64,000 bases of DNA from Psychroflexus aurantiacus (GCF_010820555.1 NZ_JAAIKD010000002.1:1-64000), one strand, 5' to 3'. Counted from the stretch's first letter, positions 49,764 through 61,359 are shown. Notes: generated from the letters alone by a model not told the origin. Made by a program: numbers and translations.

Positions 49764-50252
49764 ATGACAGAGATAACCATACGCCCTATTCAGGAGAAAG
49801 ACAATAAGGAAGTTGCCGAAATGATTCGTCACGTCCTCGTCGAGAAAGGAGCGCCTAAGGTGGGCACTGCTTACGAAGATAAAGCCCTGGATCAGCTTTT
49901 TGAAACCTACCACAAAGAAAGATCAGAATATTTTGTGCTTTTGGAAGGCGACAGGATTTTAGGCAGTGCAGGTATTTCACCCTTAGACAATGGAGACCCA
50001 AAGGTTTGTGAACTTCAGAAAATGTATTTTGATCCCAGCGCCAGGGGTCGGGGATTGGGTATGCAGATGATGAAAACCTGCCTCGATTTTGCCAGAGCTC
50101 AGGAGTTTCAGGTATGCTACATAGAAACCTTGCCGAGCATGAAAGCAGCCCAGAAACTTTATCAGAAAACAGGATTCGACTACATTTCTGATAGAATGGG
50201 CGATACGGGTCATTATTCCTGCACGATTTTTATGAAAAAAGAATTAAACTGA
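49764..50252 (+). CDS. GNAT family N-acetyltransferase (162 aa)
   Basis: The acetyl-CoA motif is QKMYFDPSARGRGLGMQMM, with RGRGLG, and the last motif is MKAAQKLYQKTGFDYISD. The frame is open from 49695, but the ATG at 49764 (MTEITIRPIQEKD) matches the usual start of this family; the upstream 23 residues are not conserved-looking. Substrate unknown. mgsA follows 6 nt later. Confidence 0.85.
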   Translation: MTEITIRPIQEKDNKEVAEMIRHVLVEKGAPKVGTAYEDKALDQLFETYHKERSEYFVLLEGDRILGSAGISPLDNGDPKVCELQKMYFDPSARGRGLGMQMMKTCLDFARAQEFQVCYIETLPSMKAAQKLYQKTGFDYISDRMGDTGHYSCTIFMKKELN

Positions 50253-50258
50253 TAAACA

Positions 50259-50627
50259 ATGGAAAAGATTGCAATTATAGCTCACGATGGGAAAAAACCA
50301 GAAATGGTCAACTTCCTCAATAAAAACCTGGAAAAGCTTAAAAAAGCAGAACTTGTCGCTACAGGGACCACGGGAACTCACGTTGAAAACACAGGGCTTA
50401 AAGTTGAAAAAAAACTTTCCGGACCTATTGGCGGAGATGCTCAAATTGCAGGCATGGGGGCAGAGAAAAAGCTGGCTATGATTTTGTTTTTTAGAGATCC
50501 GCTCGGTAAGCATCCCCATGAGCCGGATGTACAGATGCTCATGAGAATTTGTGATGTTCACAATATTCCTATCGCCACAAATCCAGCAACGGCTCAATTG
50601 CTTATCGATGCTTTTTTTAAGGACTAA
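50259..50627 (+). CDS. mgsA: Methylglyoxal synthase (122 aa)
   Basis: The short protein has IAIIAHDGKKPEMV, VATGTTGTHVE, SGPIGGDAQIA and FFRDPLGKHPHEPD, all conserved MgsA motifs with the catalytic Asp in GGDAQ and His in HPHEPD. It converts dihydroxyacetone phosphate into methylglyoxal and phosphate, a glycolytic bypass. The length is slightly below the E. coli enzyme. Its end overlaps the convergent thioesterase gene by 4 nt. Confidence 0.93.
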   Translation: MEKIAIIAHDGKKPEMVNFLNKNLEKLKKAELVATGTTGTHVENTGLKVEKKLSGPIGGDAQIAGMGAEKKLAMILFFRDPLGKHPHEPDVQMLMRICDVHNIPIATNPATAQLLIDAFFKD

Positions 50628-51064
50628 TCTTTCGTGATAGCCTTCAAAATCAATTCCATAATCTCATCCGGACAGCGCATGGGTCTGCCGGTGGACTGCC
50701 TGACAAATACCAGGACAGTCTGTCCCAGGGTAAGCAATTCTTCGTGCTCATTCCTGATTTCATAATCAAATGTAATGGTTGCACTCGGTAACTGATGAAG
50801 GCTTGTCCTGACCTTTAAGATATCTCCAAATTTTGCCGGTTTTTTGTAATCTACCGTTAATTTATTCAAAGGTAACATCACACCGCTATCTTCCATTTTT
50901 TGATAGTGCATTCCCATTATTTTTAGCCAGTCTACTCGGGCCTGTTCAAAATAAATAGGATAAACAGAGTGATGTACCACTCCCATTTGGTCGGTTTCGG
51001 CATACCTGACCTCCAGTGTTGAGGTGGTAAAAATCGGTTTTATTTCTTTATAATTTTTGCTCAA
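50624..51064 (-). CDS. Acyl-CoA thioesterase, 4HBT family (146 aa)
   Basis: The hot-dog-fold signature is VRYAETDQMGVVHHSVYPIYFEQARV, with the catalytic Asp in ETDQMGVVHH, as in YbgC-type thioesterases. FVRQSTGRPMRCPDEI near the end is also typical. Likely substrate: short or branched acyl-CoA. It is divergently transcribed from dnaA. Confidence 0.9.
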   Translation of the reverse strand: MSKNYKEIKPIFTTSTLEVRYAETDQMGVVHHSVYPIYFEQARVDWLKIMGMHYQKMEDSGVMLPLNKLTVDYKKPAKFGDILKVRTSLHQLPSATITFDYEIRNEHEELLTLGQTVLVFVRQSTGRPMRCPDEIMELILKAITKD

Positions 51065-51226
51065 AATTTATGTATTAACATCTCTTTAAGTATAGGTAGA
51101 AAAAACTAGAAATTCAACCTAAATTTTATTTTTTTATTAAAAAGTTTGTGCACATATTTGTGGTTCAAACAAAGCGAGATCATCTTTGTTGAAATTCAGT
51201 CTAATACAAATTACTTAAGTTTAACT

Positions 51227-52657
51227 ATGTCAAAATCAGCATCTTCGGTTTGGGAAAACTGTCTTACTTTTATTCAAGATAACATCTCAGATCAAGCTTA
51301 TAAAACTTGGTTTCAACCCATTAATGCTGTGAAACTCAATGACAATGCTTTAAGTATTCAAGTGCCTTCAAAATTCTTTTATGAGTGGTTAGAGGAGCAT
51401 TATGTTGACTTGCTGAAAGTTGCACTTACCAAAGAGCTGGGGAAGGCTGCGAAACTGGTTTATGTCATCCGCATGGAAAATGCCGAGGGTAATAAACAGC
51501 CCTTTACCGAAAAAATTCCAAGTACCCAGAGATCCAATGTGCATTCACAATCAGTAGATTTTCCTGCCCGGCAAAAAAATCCGGAATTGAGAAATCCTTT
51601 TGTGATTCCTGGAATAAGAAATTTAAAAATCGATTCTCAGTTAAATTCAAATTATAGTTTTGATAATTTTCTGGAGGGAACTTCCAACAGGCTGGCCAGG
51701 TCTGCAAGTCTTGCTGTAGCCAACAAACCCGGAGGGACCTCATTCAACCCACTGCTTATTTTTGGAGGAGTTGGTTTGGGAAAAACACACTTAGCACACG
51801 CCATAGGTTTGCAGGTCAAGGATAAGTTCCCTGATAAAACGGTCCTTTATATTTCGGCTGATAAGTTTACCCAGCAGCATATTGATGCGGTTTCCAAAAA
51901 CAACAGAAATGATTTTATTCATTTTTACCAGATTATAGATGTTCTTATCGTCGATGATATTCAATTGATTTCTGGTAAAAAAGGAACTCAGGATGTCTTT
52001 TTCCATATTTTCAATCACCTGCACCAAAACGGTAAACAAGTGATTTTGACCAGTGATAAAGCCCCTGTCGATATGCAGGATATTCAGCAGCGTCTCTTAT
52101 CCAGATTCAAATGGGGGCTTTCTGCAGAGTTGGAACAACCGGATTACGAAACGCGTATTAAGATTATCAAAAATAAACTCTACAATGATGGGGTGGAAAT
52201 GGCCGATGAGATTTTAGATTACATCGCCTCTCGCATCACCACCAACATCAGGGAGCTGGAAGGTGCCATTATTTCATTGATTGCTCATTCTTCATTTAGC
52301 AAGACTGAAATCACTATCGATCTTGCTGAGCAAATCGTAAAAAACTACGTTAAGAATAATAAGAAACCTATTTCTCTGGATGATATTCAAAATGTGGTTA
52401 GCGATTATTTCCACATTGAGATTGATGAATTACAATCTAAAAGCAGAAAACGCAATGTCGTCCAGGCCAGACAGATCGCTATGTATTTTGCCAAGGAAAT
52501 CACCAAAACATCGCTGACTAACATTGGCAGACACATTGGCCAAAGAGATCATTCTACCGTTTTGCACTCCTGTAAAATCGTTTCCAACTTACAGGATTCG
52601 GACAAGCAGTTTAGAAAATTTATCCAGGATCTTGAGGTTAAATTCAAGCAGTTATGA
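51227..52657 (+). CDS. dnaA: Chromosomal replication initiator DnaA (476 aa)
   Basis: Domain I (about 1-85) is followed by a linker, the AAA+ domain with Walker A FGGVGLGKTHLAHAIG and Walker B DVLIVDDIQLI, and domain IV with the DNA-binding signature GRHIGQRDHSTVLHSC. DnaA opens the replication origin. The frame extends to 51146, but the ATG at 51227 (MSKSASSVWENC) is the usual flavobacterial start. I saw no cluster of DnaA boxes around the gene, so oriC is not placed here. Its stop overlaps the next ATG by 4 nt. Confidence 0.96.
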   Translation: MSKSASSVWENCLTFIQDNISDQAYKTWFQPINAVKLNDNALSIQVPSKFFYEWLEEHYVDLLKVALTKELGKAAKLVYVIRMENAEGNKQPFTEKIPSTQRSNVHSQSVDFPARQKNPELRNPFVIPGIRNLKIDSQLNSNYSFDNFLEGTSNRLARSASLAVANKPGGTSFNPLLIFGGVGLGKTHLAHAIGLQVKDKFPDKTVLYISADKFTQQHIDAVSKNNRNDFIHFYQIIDVLIVDDIQLISGKKGTQDVFFHIFNHLHQNGKQVILTSDKAPVDMQDIQQRLLSRFKWGLSAELEQPDYETRIKIIKNKLYNDGVEMADEILDYIASRITTNIRELEGAIISLIAHSSFSKTEITIDLAEQIVKNYVKNNKKPISLDDIQNVVSDYFHIEIDELQSKSRKRNVVQARQIAMYFAKEITKTSLTNIGRHIGQRDHSTVLHSCKIVSNLQDSDKQFRKFIQDLEVKFKQL

Positions 52658-53112
52658 CCAGGATTTTGATGGTATGTCTAGGAAATATCTGTCGTTCTCC
52701 ACTGGCGGAAGGTATCTTAAAGTCCAAACTCGACTCCTCAAAATTTGAAATCGATTCTGCGGGAACCTCAAATCAACATGAAGGTTCCTTGCCAGATCAA
52801 CGCTCTATCGAGGTTGCGAGTGACCATGGACTGGACATCACCGATCAACGGGGCCGGCCTTTCACAAGAGAAGATTTCAAGACTTTCGACTATATATATG
52901 TGATGGACACTTCCAATTATGAAGATGTACTGGCTTTAGCTGATACTCAGGAAGACCGCGACAAGGTAAGCCTGATATTAAATAAGATCTTCCCCGGCGA
53001 AAACGAAAGTGTTCCCGATCCTTACCACAACTCAATAGATGGTTTTAAACAGGTTTATCAAATGCTGGACGAATCCTGCACTGTCATAGCTCAGGAGCTG
53101 GAGAAGTCATAA
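52654..53112 (+). CDS. Low-molecular-weight protein-tyrosine phosphatase (152 aa)
   Basis: The active site CLGNICRSPLAEG (Cys-x5-Arg-Ser) lies at the N-terminus and the general-acid Asp in VPDPYHNSIDGF near the end. Length is typical. Bacterial members act on phosphotyrosine proteins or phosphoarginine. It is translationally coupled to dnaA. Confidence 0.92.
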   Translation: MTRILMVCLGNICRSPLAEGILKSKLDSSKFEIDSAGTSNQHEGSLPDQRSIEVASDHGLDITDQRGRPFTREDFKTFDYIYVMDTSNYEDVLALADTQEDRDKVSLILNKIFPGENESVPDPYHNSIDGFKQVYQMLDESCTVIAQELEKS

Positions 53113-53138
53113 TCTAAAACTAATTTTATTTTATAGAA

Positions 53139-53858
53139 ATGGAAAACGTTAAGAAAAAAGGCAGACTCTATCTTATCCCAAATCGACTTGGAGATTTACC
53201 GCCTTTAGAAGTACTTCCGCTTTCTATTCGAAAAGTGATTAGTGAAATTGATCATTATATTGTTGAAAATGAGAAAGTAGCCAGGCATTTTATCAAAAAA
53301 ATTGTACCTACAAAATCTCAGCCTAATCTGGAATTCAAACTCCTTAATAAATTCACTTCCGACCTGGAAATCCCAGAATTTTTAAGTGCCTGTGAGGAAG
53401 GAATCCATATGGGACTGATTTCGGATGCGGGTTGTCCCGGCGTAGCAGATCCCGGAGCTCAGGTAGTGGCTCTGGCGCATCAAAAAGATATACAGGTGGT
53501 TCCTTTGGTTGGGCCTTCCTCTATTTTGCTTGCCCTGATGTCTAGCGGACTCAACGGACAAAGTTTTACTTTTCATGGCTACTTGCCTATCGACAATCAG
53601 GAGCGCAAACAGTTTGTGAAGAAAATAGAAAGAGCTTCCATCGAACTGAATCAGGCTCAGATTTTTATTGAAACGCCTTACCGGAATAACAAATTGCTGA
53701 TTAGTCTTATTTCTACACTGCAGGCTTCTACCAGAATTAGTGTTGCTGTAGACCTAACCTTATCCACAGAATTTATTAAAACTCAAACGGCGGCCGAGTG
53801 GAAGAAAACTTCCATAGATTTGCACAAAAGACCAGCCATTTTCTTAATTCAGGGTTAG
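53139..53858 (+). CDS. RsmI-like SAM-dependent methyltransferase (239 aa)
   Basis: The tetrapyrrole-methylase fold is shown by GRLYLIPNRLGD at the start, GLISDAGCPGVADPGAQVV and LVGPSSILLALMSSGLNG. These match RsmI, which methylates the ribose of C1402 in 16S rRNA. The protein is shorter (239 vs about 285) and lacks the usual C-terminal domain, so it belongs to the compact Bacteroidetes subgroup and its RNA target is inferred. Confidence 0.82.
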   Translation: MENVKKKGRLYLIPNRLGDLPPLEVLPLSIRKVISEIDHYIVENEKVARHFIKKIVPTKSQPNLEFKLLNKFTSDLEIPEFLSACEEGIHMGLISDAGCPGVADPGAQVVALAHQKDIQVVPLVGPSSILLALMSSGLNGQSFTFHGYLPIDNQERKQFVKKIERASIELNQAQIFIETPYRNNKLLISLISTLQASTRISVAVDLTLSTEFIKTQTAAEWKKTSIDLHKRPAIFLIQG

Positions 53859-53890
53859 GAGACCAATGCGCTTGTTAAATTTAATTTCCT

Positions 53891-54514
53891 TTGGAAAAAG
53901 ACGCTTACAAAACCATAGATCGTCCCGGTTCAGAAATTCTTTTCAAGGAAAAGGCAAGCAAGTTTTTTGGATATGCCTTTCCTGTATCTTCTGAAGAGGA
54001 TGTGGAATTGGCCCTTCTAGATTTAAGATCCAAACACAATAAAGCGGGTCATTTTTGCTATGCCTGGCAAATTGGCGAAAACTACGAGCATTACAGAGTC
54101 AATGACGATGGGGAGCCCTCCAATTCTGCGGGCATGCCAATCCTTGGCCAGTTGCAAAATTTTGAAGTCACCAATATTTTAGTGGTTGTAGTCCGGTATT
54201 TTGGAGGAACCAAGCTTGGCGTCGGCGGCTTAATTTCAGCTTACAAAACCGCTGCGAAGCTGGCTTTAGAGCAGGCTAAACTTATTTCTAAAACCATCAA
54301 ACTTGATTTTGATGTGGTTTGTGACTATGATAAAATGAATCTGGTGATGAGGTTGGTCAAGGAATATGATTTGACCATTTTAGAGCAGGATCTGAAGCTG
54401 GATTGCCGTTTCAAAATCGGGGTGAGGAAAAAGGAGTTTGACAAAATTTTCGACAAATTCGATGCGGTGTTTGGTTTTGAAGTTTCCAGTAAATCTAAGT
54501 CTGAAGAAGAATGA
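53891..54514 (+). CDS. YigZ/IMPACT family protein (207 aa)
   Basis: The IMPACT N-terminal domain is clear: KASKFFGYAFPVSSEEDV, HFCYAWQIG, RVNDDGEPSNSAGMPIL and VVRYFGGTKLGVGGLI. A C-terminal DUF1949-type domain follows. The family is linked to ribosome or translation regulation but poorly understood in bacteria. The reading frame begins with TTG, with no suitable ATG near. prmC overlaps its end by 4 nt. Confidence 0.88.
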   Translation: MEKDAYKTIDRPGSEILFKEKASKFFGYAFPVSSEEDVELALLDLRSKHNKAGHFCYAWQIGENYEHYRVNDDGEPSNSAGMPILGQLQNFEVTNILVVVVRYFGGTKLGVGGLISAYKTAAKLALEQAKLISKTIKLDFDVVCDYDKMNLVMRLVKEYDLTILEQDLKLDCRFKIGVRKKEFDKIFDKFDAVFGFEVSSKSKSEEE

Positions 54515-55380
54515 CAAATTTGAAAATGCTTAAGAAGGAATTCCTGGAAGACCTTTCTTCTGTTTACGATAGGGATGAAGCTGCAACTTTTTTTTCCTGG
54601 CTTGCAGAAGACCTATTCGGTTTGAAAACCCATGACCTGTTGCTCAATGCGGAAGCCGATCTTGACGAAACTCAGCTTTTAAAATTTGAAGAGGCCAGGG
54701 AAAGACTGAAGAACGAAGAGCCTATTCAATATATTTTAGGCTATGTAGAATTTTTGGGTTTGAAGCTGAAAGTCAGTTCGGATGTATTGATTCCAAGGCC
54801 GGAAACAGAAGAGCTTGTTCAGTGGATACTGGACGATTACCAGTTCTCCCGGCTTCAGTTGAATCTTATAGATTTAGGAACCGGAAGTGGCTGTATTCCT
54901 ATCGCCCTGGCCAAACACCTGCATCAGGCCAAAATTAAAGCCTTTGATATTTCTGCTGCAGCATTACAACTAGGGGCATCGAATCTGCTCAGAAGCCTTG
55001 GAGAGGAAGGCTTAAAAACAAAGGGATCATCCATAGAATTTATACAAGCCGATATACTGGAACTCGAACGGCTCCCTGAAGCAGACCTCGTGGTTTCCAA
55101 TCCACCTTATGTGAAGCGTGATGAGCAAGTGCAAATGAAAGCCAATGTATTGAAGAATGAGCCGCATCTCGCCTTATTTGTAGAGAATGAGGATCCTCTG
55201 ATATTTTACAGAAAAATAGCTGAATTGACTTCCCAAATGACTAAAACGCCAGTGGTTTATCTTGAAATCAATCAATACTTAGCCCAGGAAACCTGCCGGT
55301 TATTTGAAGATTTTGGTTTTCAGCATATTGAGCTGAGAAAGGATTTTAGAGGGAATGACAGAATGCTAAAAGCTTATTAA
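54511..55380 (+). CDS. prmC: Release factor glutamine methyltransferase (289 aa)
   Basis: The SAM site LIDLGTGSGCIPIALAK and catalytic NPPY in VVSNPPYVKRDE identify PrmC, which methylates the GGQ glutamine of peptide release factors. The N-terminal helical domain includes PIQYILGYVEFLGLKL and the substrate loop VLIPRPETEELV. Length is standard. Overlaps yigZ-like gene. Confidence 0.95.
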   Translation: MTNLKMLKKEFLEDLSSVYDRDEAATFFSWLAEDLFGLKTHDLLLNAEADLDETQLLKFEEARERLKNEEPIQYILGYVEFLGLKLKVSSDVLIPRPETEELVQWILDDYQFSRLQLNLIDLGTGSGCIPIALAKHLHQAKIKAFDISAAALQLGASNLLRSLGEEGLKTKGSSIEFIQADILELERLPEADLVVSNPPYVKRDEQVQMKANVLKNEPHLALFVENEDPLIFYRKIAELTSQMTKTPVVYLEINQYLAQETCRLFEDFGFQHIELRKDFRGNDRMLKAY

Positions 55381-55458
55381 ACTTAGTCGAATGCCGGTTT
55401 TTAAGACTGATTTTCAAAGATTTTGGTTTAAATTTATACCTCAGATTAACGTCATTAA

Positions 55459-57471
<2,013 letters not shown>

Positions 57472-57499
57472 GAAGTACAAAGTAAGAAGTACAAAGTAA
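57472..57499. repeat. Tandem 14-bp duplication after ligA
   Basis: GAAGTACAAAGTAA occurs twice in direct succession at 57472-57485 and 57486-57499, beginning immediately after the ligA stop. Confidence 0.9.
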
Positions 57500-57527
57500 A
57501 AAGGTCTTTCTTAAATAGGGATGGGCT

Positions 57528-58442
57528 TTAAACTTCGACAACTAAACTTTCATGCTCTGTTTCACCGGCTTCGTCGAAGTAAAAATCGATTCGTCCTACA
57601 TTGATGCCACCCCAGCCCACCTGATTGACGAGGACTTTCCTGCCCTCCAAATTCTCGACAAGACTTGGTTTTTCCAGGAAGGTATGGGTATGTCCGCCGA
57701 TGATAAGATCGATGTCCTTGGTAAGTGCCGCCAGTTTCAAATCATCGATTTTATCAGAGCGGTAACTATAGCCTAAGTGCGACAGGCAAATCACTAGGTC
57801 ACAGTTGAGGTCCTGTTTTAAAATCCGGGTTTGTTCCTGAGCGATTTCCACAGGATTGAGATATTCGGTTTCCTTGTAGAGGTCCTTGGAAACCAGACCT
57901 TCCAGTTGAATTCCCAGACCAAAAACCCCAACGTTTTGGCCGTTTACCTCATAAATTTGATGAGATTTCACCAGGCCGTCCAACACGGTGTTGGAGAAAT
58001 TATAATTTGAACTGAGCAGGTCGAATTCTGCATGCTGCAGCTGTGCAGCAATATTCGCAATACCGTTATCAAACTCATGATTTCCAATGGTAGAGGCATG
58101 ATAGCCCAGTTTACTCATCAATTTATATTCGAGTTCACCCCCGTAAAAATTAAAATAAGGCGTGCCCTGGAATGCATCTCCCGCATCGAGAACCAGCGTG
58201 TTTGGGTTTTCCGATCTCACCTGCTGGATGTAAGTGTATCGTCTGGAAACGCCTCCAAGATTGGCGTATCGGCTGTCATTGGCCGGAAAAGGATCGATAT
58301 GGCTATGCACATCGTTGGTGTGTAAAATGGTGAGGTGTTTTGAAAACGCAGAAGGTTTAAAAGCACTCAGGACTCCCAGCCCTCCTGCTGCCAGAAAACC
58401 AGTGGCAGCCCCCGTTGTTTTGATAAATTTCGATCGATTCAT
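57528..58442 (-). CDS. Metallophosphoesterase, 5'-nucleotidase catalytic domain alone (304 aa)
   Basis: The calcineurin-like metal-binding motifs are all present: LHTNDVHSHIDP, LDAGDAFQGTP, TIGNHEFDNG, CLSHLGYS and IIGGHTHTFL. This is the N-terminal half of UshA-type 5'-nucleotidases; the C-terminal substrate-binding half is encoded separately just upstream, 4 nt away. The N-terminus NRSKFIKTTGAATGFLAAGG looks like an exported leader without a full twin-arginine. The two proteins probably assemble into one periplasmic nucleotidase. Confidence 0.88.
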   Translation of the reverse strand: MNRSKFIKTTGAATGFLAAGGLGVLSAFKPSAFSKHLTILHTNDVHSHIDPFPANDSRYANLGGVSRRYTYIQQVRSENPNTLVLDAGDAFQGTPYFNFYGGELEYKLMSKLGYHASTIGNHEFDNGIANIAAQLQHAEFDLLSSNYNFSNTVLDGLVKSHQIYEVNGQNVGVFGLGIQLEGLVSKDLYKETEYLNPVEIAQEQTRILKQDLNCDLVICLSHLGYSYRSDKIDDLKLAALTKDIDLIIGGHTHTFLEKPSLVENLEGRKVLVNQVGWGGINVGRIDFYFDEAGETEHESLVVEV

Positions 58443-58446
58443 GCCT

Positions 58447-59208
58447 TTAGTTTTGAAGTTGAATAAAACGTTGATCCCTGACTGGTGCTATCGTATCCTT
58501 TTTTTTGAAGTAGTCGATAAACAGATTTCTCAGTTTGTAATCCAGGCCCTGAACGTTTCTGGCGCTAAGGAAAAAATCCATTTTATCGCCGCCTTTTGCC
58601 AAATAGTCGGAGGTGGCTACGTAGTAGGATTTCTTCTGATGTTGCGCTCCGTTTACTTTAAATTCACTCAGGTTGCCTTGAGCATCCAGAATCACCTGAA
58701 GCCCTGAGATGGGGTGAGCTGCTTTATCCTGAACCAGATAATCAACCAAAGCCTGAAGTTCATCTGAAGTCAATTCGACTACCACAACTTCATTTTCAAA
58801 AGGCATGATGTTGTAAGCTGTCCTGGTGGTGATGTCTCCGGCATTGATCCCCCCGCGAATGCCTCCGTAATTCAAAATCACCAGGTCAAAACTATGTCCT
58901 GTCCGTTCTTTAAACAGGGGGGTGGCCATCTCAAAAACGGCATCTGCCATCATGTTTCCAATAGAGGTGTTGAATCTGGCCTCAGCCTTATACATCGCAT
59001 TAGGCGTGTAGGAAAGCACGCCTTCCATTTCTTCTTTAATTCTCCTGCGGTAAGGGGCTATAAAGGTTTCCAGTTCTTTATTTTCCGCAATAGTGTCGGA
59101 AATCAAAATTTGTTTGCTCTCTATGCGGGTCAGTTTCTGGGGTGCATCTGCACAGGACCACAGCACCGAAAGCAAAAACAATAGACTGAGTGTTTTCATC
59201 AGGATCAA
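58447..59208 (-). CDS. 5'-nucleotidase C-terminal domain lipoprotein (253 aa)
   Basis: The substrate-binding domain of 5'-nucleotidases is recognised from ILNYGGIRGGINAGDITTR and YNIMPFENEVVVVELT, followed by YYVATSDYLAKGGDKMDFF. No metallophosphoesterase domain is present in this protein. LLFLLSVLWSCADAPQ is a lipoprotein signal. It precedes the catalytic-domain gene in the same operon. Confidence 0.87.
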   Translation of the reverse strand: MILMKTLSLLFLLSVLWSCADAPQKLTRIESKQILISDTIAENKELETFIAPYRRRIKEEMEGVLSYTPNAMYKAEARFNTSIGNMMADAVFEMATPLFKERTGHSFDLVILNYGGIRGGINAGDITTRTAYNIMPFENEVVVVELTSDELQALVDYLVQDKAAHPISGLQVILDAQGNLSEFKVNGAQHQKKSYYVATSDYLAKGGDKMDFFLSARNVQGLDYKLRNLFIDYFKKKDTIAPVRDQRFIQLQN

Positions 59209-59325
59209 TTTTCGGTAAATATAATAGGTTTGAAAATTAACTTTAGCTTGAATTTGCTAGAATTAGGGAGTTTAAATGCTATTTTTATTTCGTGTTCTCA
59301 AAAGACATTAAGGATTTAATTTTGG

Positions 59326-59333
59326 TATTTTTG
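59326..59333 (+). promoter_or_regulatory. Possible -7 box of the antiporter gene
   Basis: TATTTTTG fits TAnnTTTG, 23 nt before the ATG. No convincing -33 TTG is seen. Confidence 0.4.
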
Positions 59334-59355
59334 CAAAACTGTTTTAATATAATTT

Positions 59356-61359
59356 ATGGAAATCCCGCTGCTTAAGGAAATTGTTGTCGTTTTAGGCATT
59401 TCTATTGTCATTATTTTAGCGTTTCAAAAGCTGAAAGTGCCTTCGATTCTCGGATTTTTATTTGCGGGTATTATCGTAGGACCAAGTGCGTTTAACCTGT
59501 TGAGTTCTAGGCATGAGGTAGAGCTGCTTTCAGAAATAGGCATCATCTTTCTGCTCTTCATCATCGGTATAGAATTGTCCTTTAGCGGATTGATGAAAAT
59601 TAAGAAAACGGTATTCGTAGGAGGTGGTCTGCAGGTTGGAGGCACCATCTTGATAACTGCTTTAGTGGCTATGGCCCTAGGTATAGATCTTAACACAGCT
59701 GTATTTATCGGGTTTTTGATCTCCTTAAGCAGTACAGCCATCGTTCTTAAAATGCTGCAGGAGAAAGGTGAAATAAAGTCTCCTCATGGAAGAATAGCGT
59801 TGGGAATTCTTATTTTTCAGGATATCATTGTCGTACCCATGATGCTTTTGACGCCTATTTTGGCCGGAAAGGCCGAAAATATAGGAGAAACCCTGCTTAT
59901 TCTTTTAGTTAAACTCATAGGAGTTGGTCTGGTGGTTTTCGTGCTTCAAAAGTATGTTGTGCCTTTCATTTTTAAACTGGTTGTCAAGTCAAAAAACAGA
60001 GAATTATTCATTTTAACGACCATCGTGTTTTGTTTTTCTGTGGCCTGGCTGACGTCCTCTGTGGGTCTCTCGCTGGCTCTGGGTGCTTTCTTTGCAGGAT
60101 TGATCATTTCAGAATCGGAATACAGTCACCAGGCTACGGCCAATGTTCTTCCGTTCCGAGAGATCTTTATAAGTTTCTTTTTTATCTCGGTAGGTTCTCT
60201 TTTGGACATCCACTTTTTTATAAATAATGTGGTTTATATTTTGCTTTTTGTACTGGCCGTTTTGATTATTAAAGTGGTTATTGTAGCATTTGTGGCCCTG
60301 TTCCTTCAAAACCAGCCAAGAACGGTGTTTTTGTCGGCCTTTAGCATTTTCCAGGTGGGAGAATTTTCACTCTTGCTTTCCACCGTAGGTTTGCAGAATG
60401 ATTTATTGCCCGATGCATTATACCAGTATTTCCTTGCGGTATGCATCATCACCATGGCCTTGACGCCTTTCGTGCTGCAAAAATCTCATAAGATGTCAGA
60501 TTTTCTCCTCAGAGCGGCCATTCCAAAGCGGGTGAGAAAGCGCATGAATAAACGAAAAATCGATAGCAGCAGTCAGGAAGTCGATTCTGACCACGATTGG
60601 AAAGACCATGTGATTATTGTGGGTTATGGAATCAATGGTCAAAATATTTCGCGAGTTACCTCTCATATTGATATTCCCTATGTGATCGTGGATATGGATT
60701 ATGAAGCTATCAAACTGGCAAAACAAAAAAACCAGCCTGTCATTTACGGTGACGCTTCCGATCCTGAAATTTTAAAGCATATCCATATTCAGAAAGCCAG
60801 GGTAGTGGTGATCGCTATTTCAGATCCAGGTGCCACCAAAAAGATTATTTCTTCGGTTCGTTTATTCTCTCAGACGGTTTACATTATCGTAAGAACGCGA
60901 TATGTTAAAGAAATTGAAGAGAATATGAAGATTGGTGCAGATGAGGTGATACCGGAAGAATTTGAAACCTCTATCGAAATTTTTACGCGAGTGCTAAGAC
61001 AATACATGGTCACTCAGGGAGATATTGAAAATATAGTTACCAGCATCAGGTCTTCAGATTACCAGATGTTAACCAGTATCAAGCCAACATCTACCAATGC
61101 GGTTTTCCAGCAACTGAATATTCCGGATAAAGAAGTGGCGACGCTTCATGTTCAGCATGGGAATAATAATATTGCCGGAGCTTCTATAGGAGAATCTGGA
61201 ATCGGTAAAAATTATAATGTGACAGTTTTAGCCATAAAACGGGGTAGAAAGTACATCTCGGATATTAATCCGGAGACCAGAATTGAAATAGATGATTTGG
61301 TGTATATTTTCGGAGCACCAAAAGCTATAAATGCATTGAACAAAGTCATAAAATTTTAG
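59356..61359 (+). CDS. CPA2-family cation/proton antiporter with RCK domain (667 aa)
   Basis: Twelve or so membrane segments form the Na+/H+-exchanger domain (about 1-385), including GIELSFSGLMKIKK and FLISLSSTAIVLKML. A TrkA-N domain follows with HVIIVGYGINGQNISRV (GxGxxG NAD site) and a TrkA-C domain ends the protein (about 580-667). The layout matches KefB/KefC-type potassium or sodium exchangers gated by nucleotide binding. Ion specificity unknown. Confidence 0.92.
   Translation: MEIPLLKEIVVVLGISIVIILAFQKLKVPSILGFLFAGIIVGPSAFNLLSSRHEVELLSEIGIIFLLFIIGIELSFSGLMKIKKTVFVGGGLQVGGTILITALVAMALGIDLNTAVFIGFLISLSSTAIVLKMLQEKGEIKSPHGRIALGILIFQDIIVVPMMLLTPILAGKAENIGETLLILLVKLIGVGLVVFVLQKYVVPFIFKLVVKSKNRELFILTTIVFCFSVAWLTSSVGLSLALGAFFAGLIISESEYSHQATANVLPFREIFISFFFISVGSLLDIHFFINNVVYILLFVLAVLIIKVVIVAFVALFLQNQPRTVFLSAFSIFQVGEFSLLLSTVGLQNDLLPDALYQYFLAVCIITMALTPFVLQKSHKMSDFLLRAAIPKRVRKRMNKRKIDSSSQEVDSDHDWKDHVIIVGYGINGQNISRVTSHIDIPYVIVDMDYEAIKLAKQKNQPVIYGDASDPEILKHIHIQKARVVVIAISDPGATKKIISSVRLFSQTVYIIVRTRYVKEIEENMKIGADEVIPEEFETSIEIFTRVLRQYMVTQGDIENIVTSIRSSDYQMLTSIKPTSTNAVFQQLNIPDKEVATLHVQHGNNNIAGASIGESGIGKNYNVTVLAIKRGRKYISDINPETRIEIDDLVYIFGAPKAINALNKVIKF

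Noticed and set aside
51146-51226. 27-residue N-terminal extension of DnaA
   Set aside because: The extension is not DnaA-like; domain I begins at the ATG at 51227.
53760-53768. Perfect DnaA box (TTATCCACA) near dnaA
   Set aside because: It is single and lies inside the coding sequence of the RsmI-like gene. No cluster of boxes or AT-rich unwinding region was found around dnaA, so I do not call an origin.
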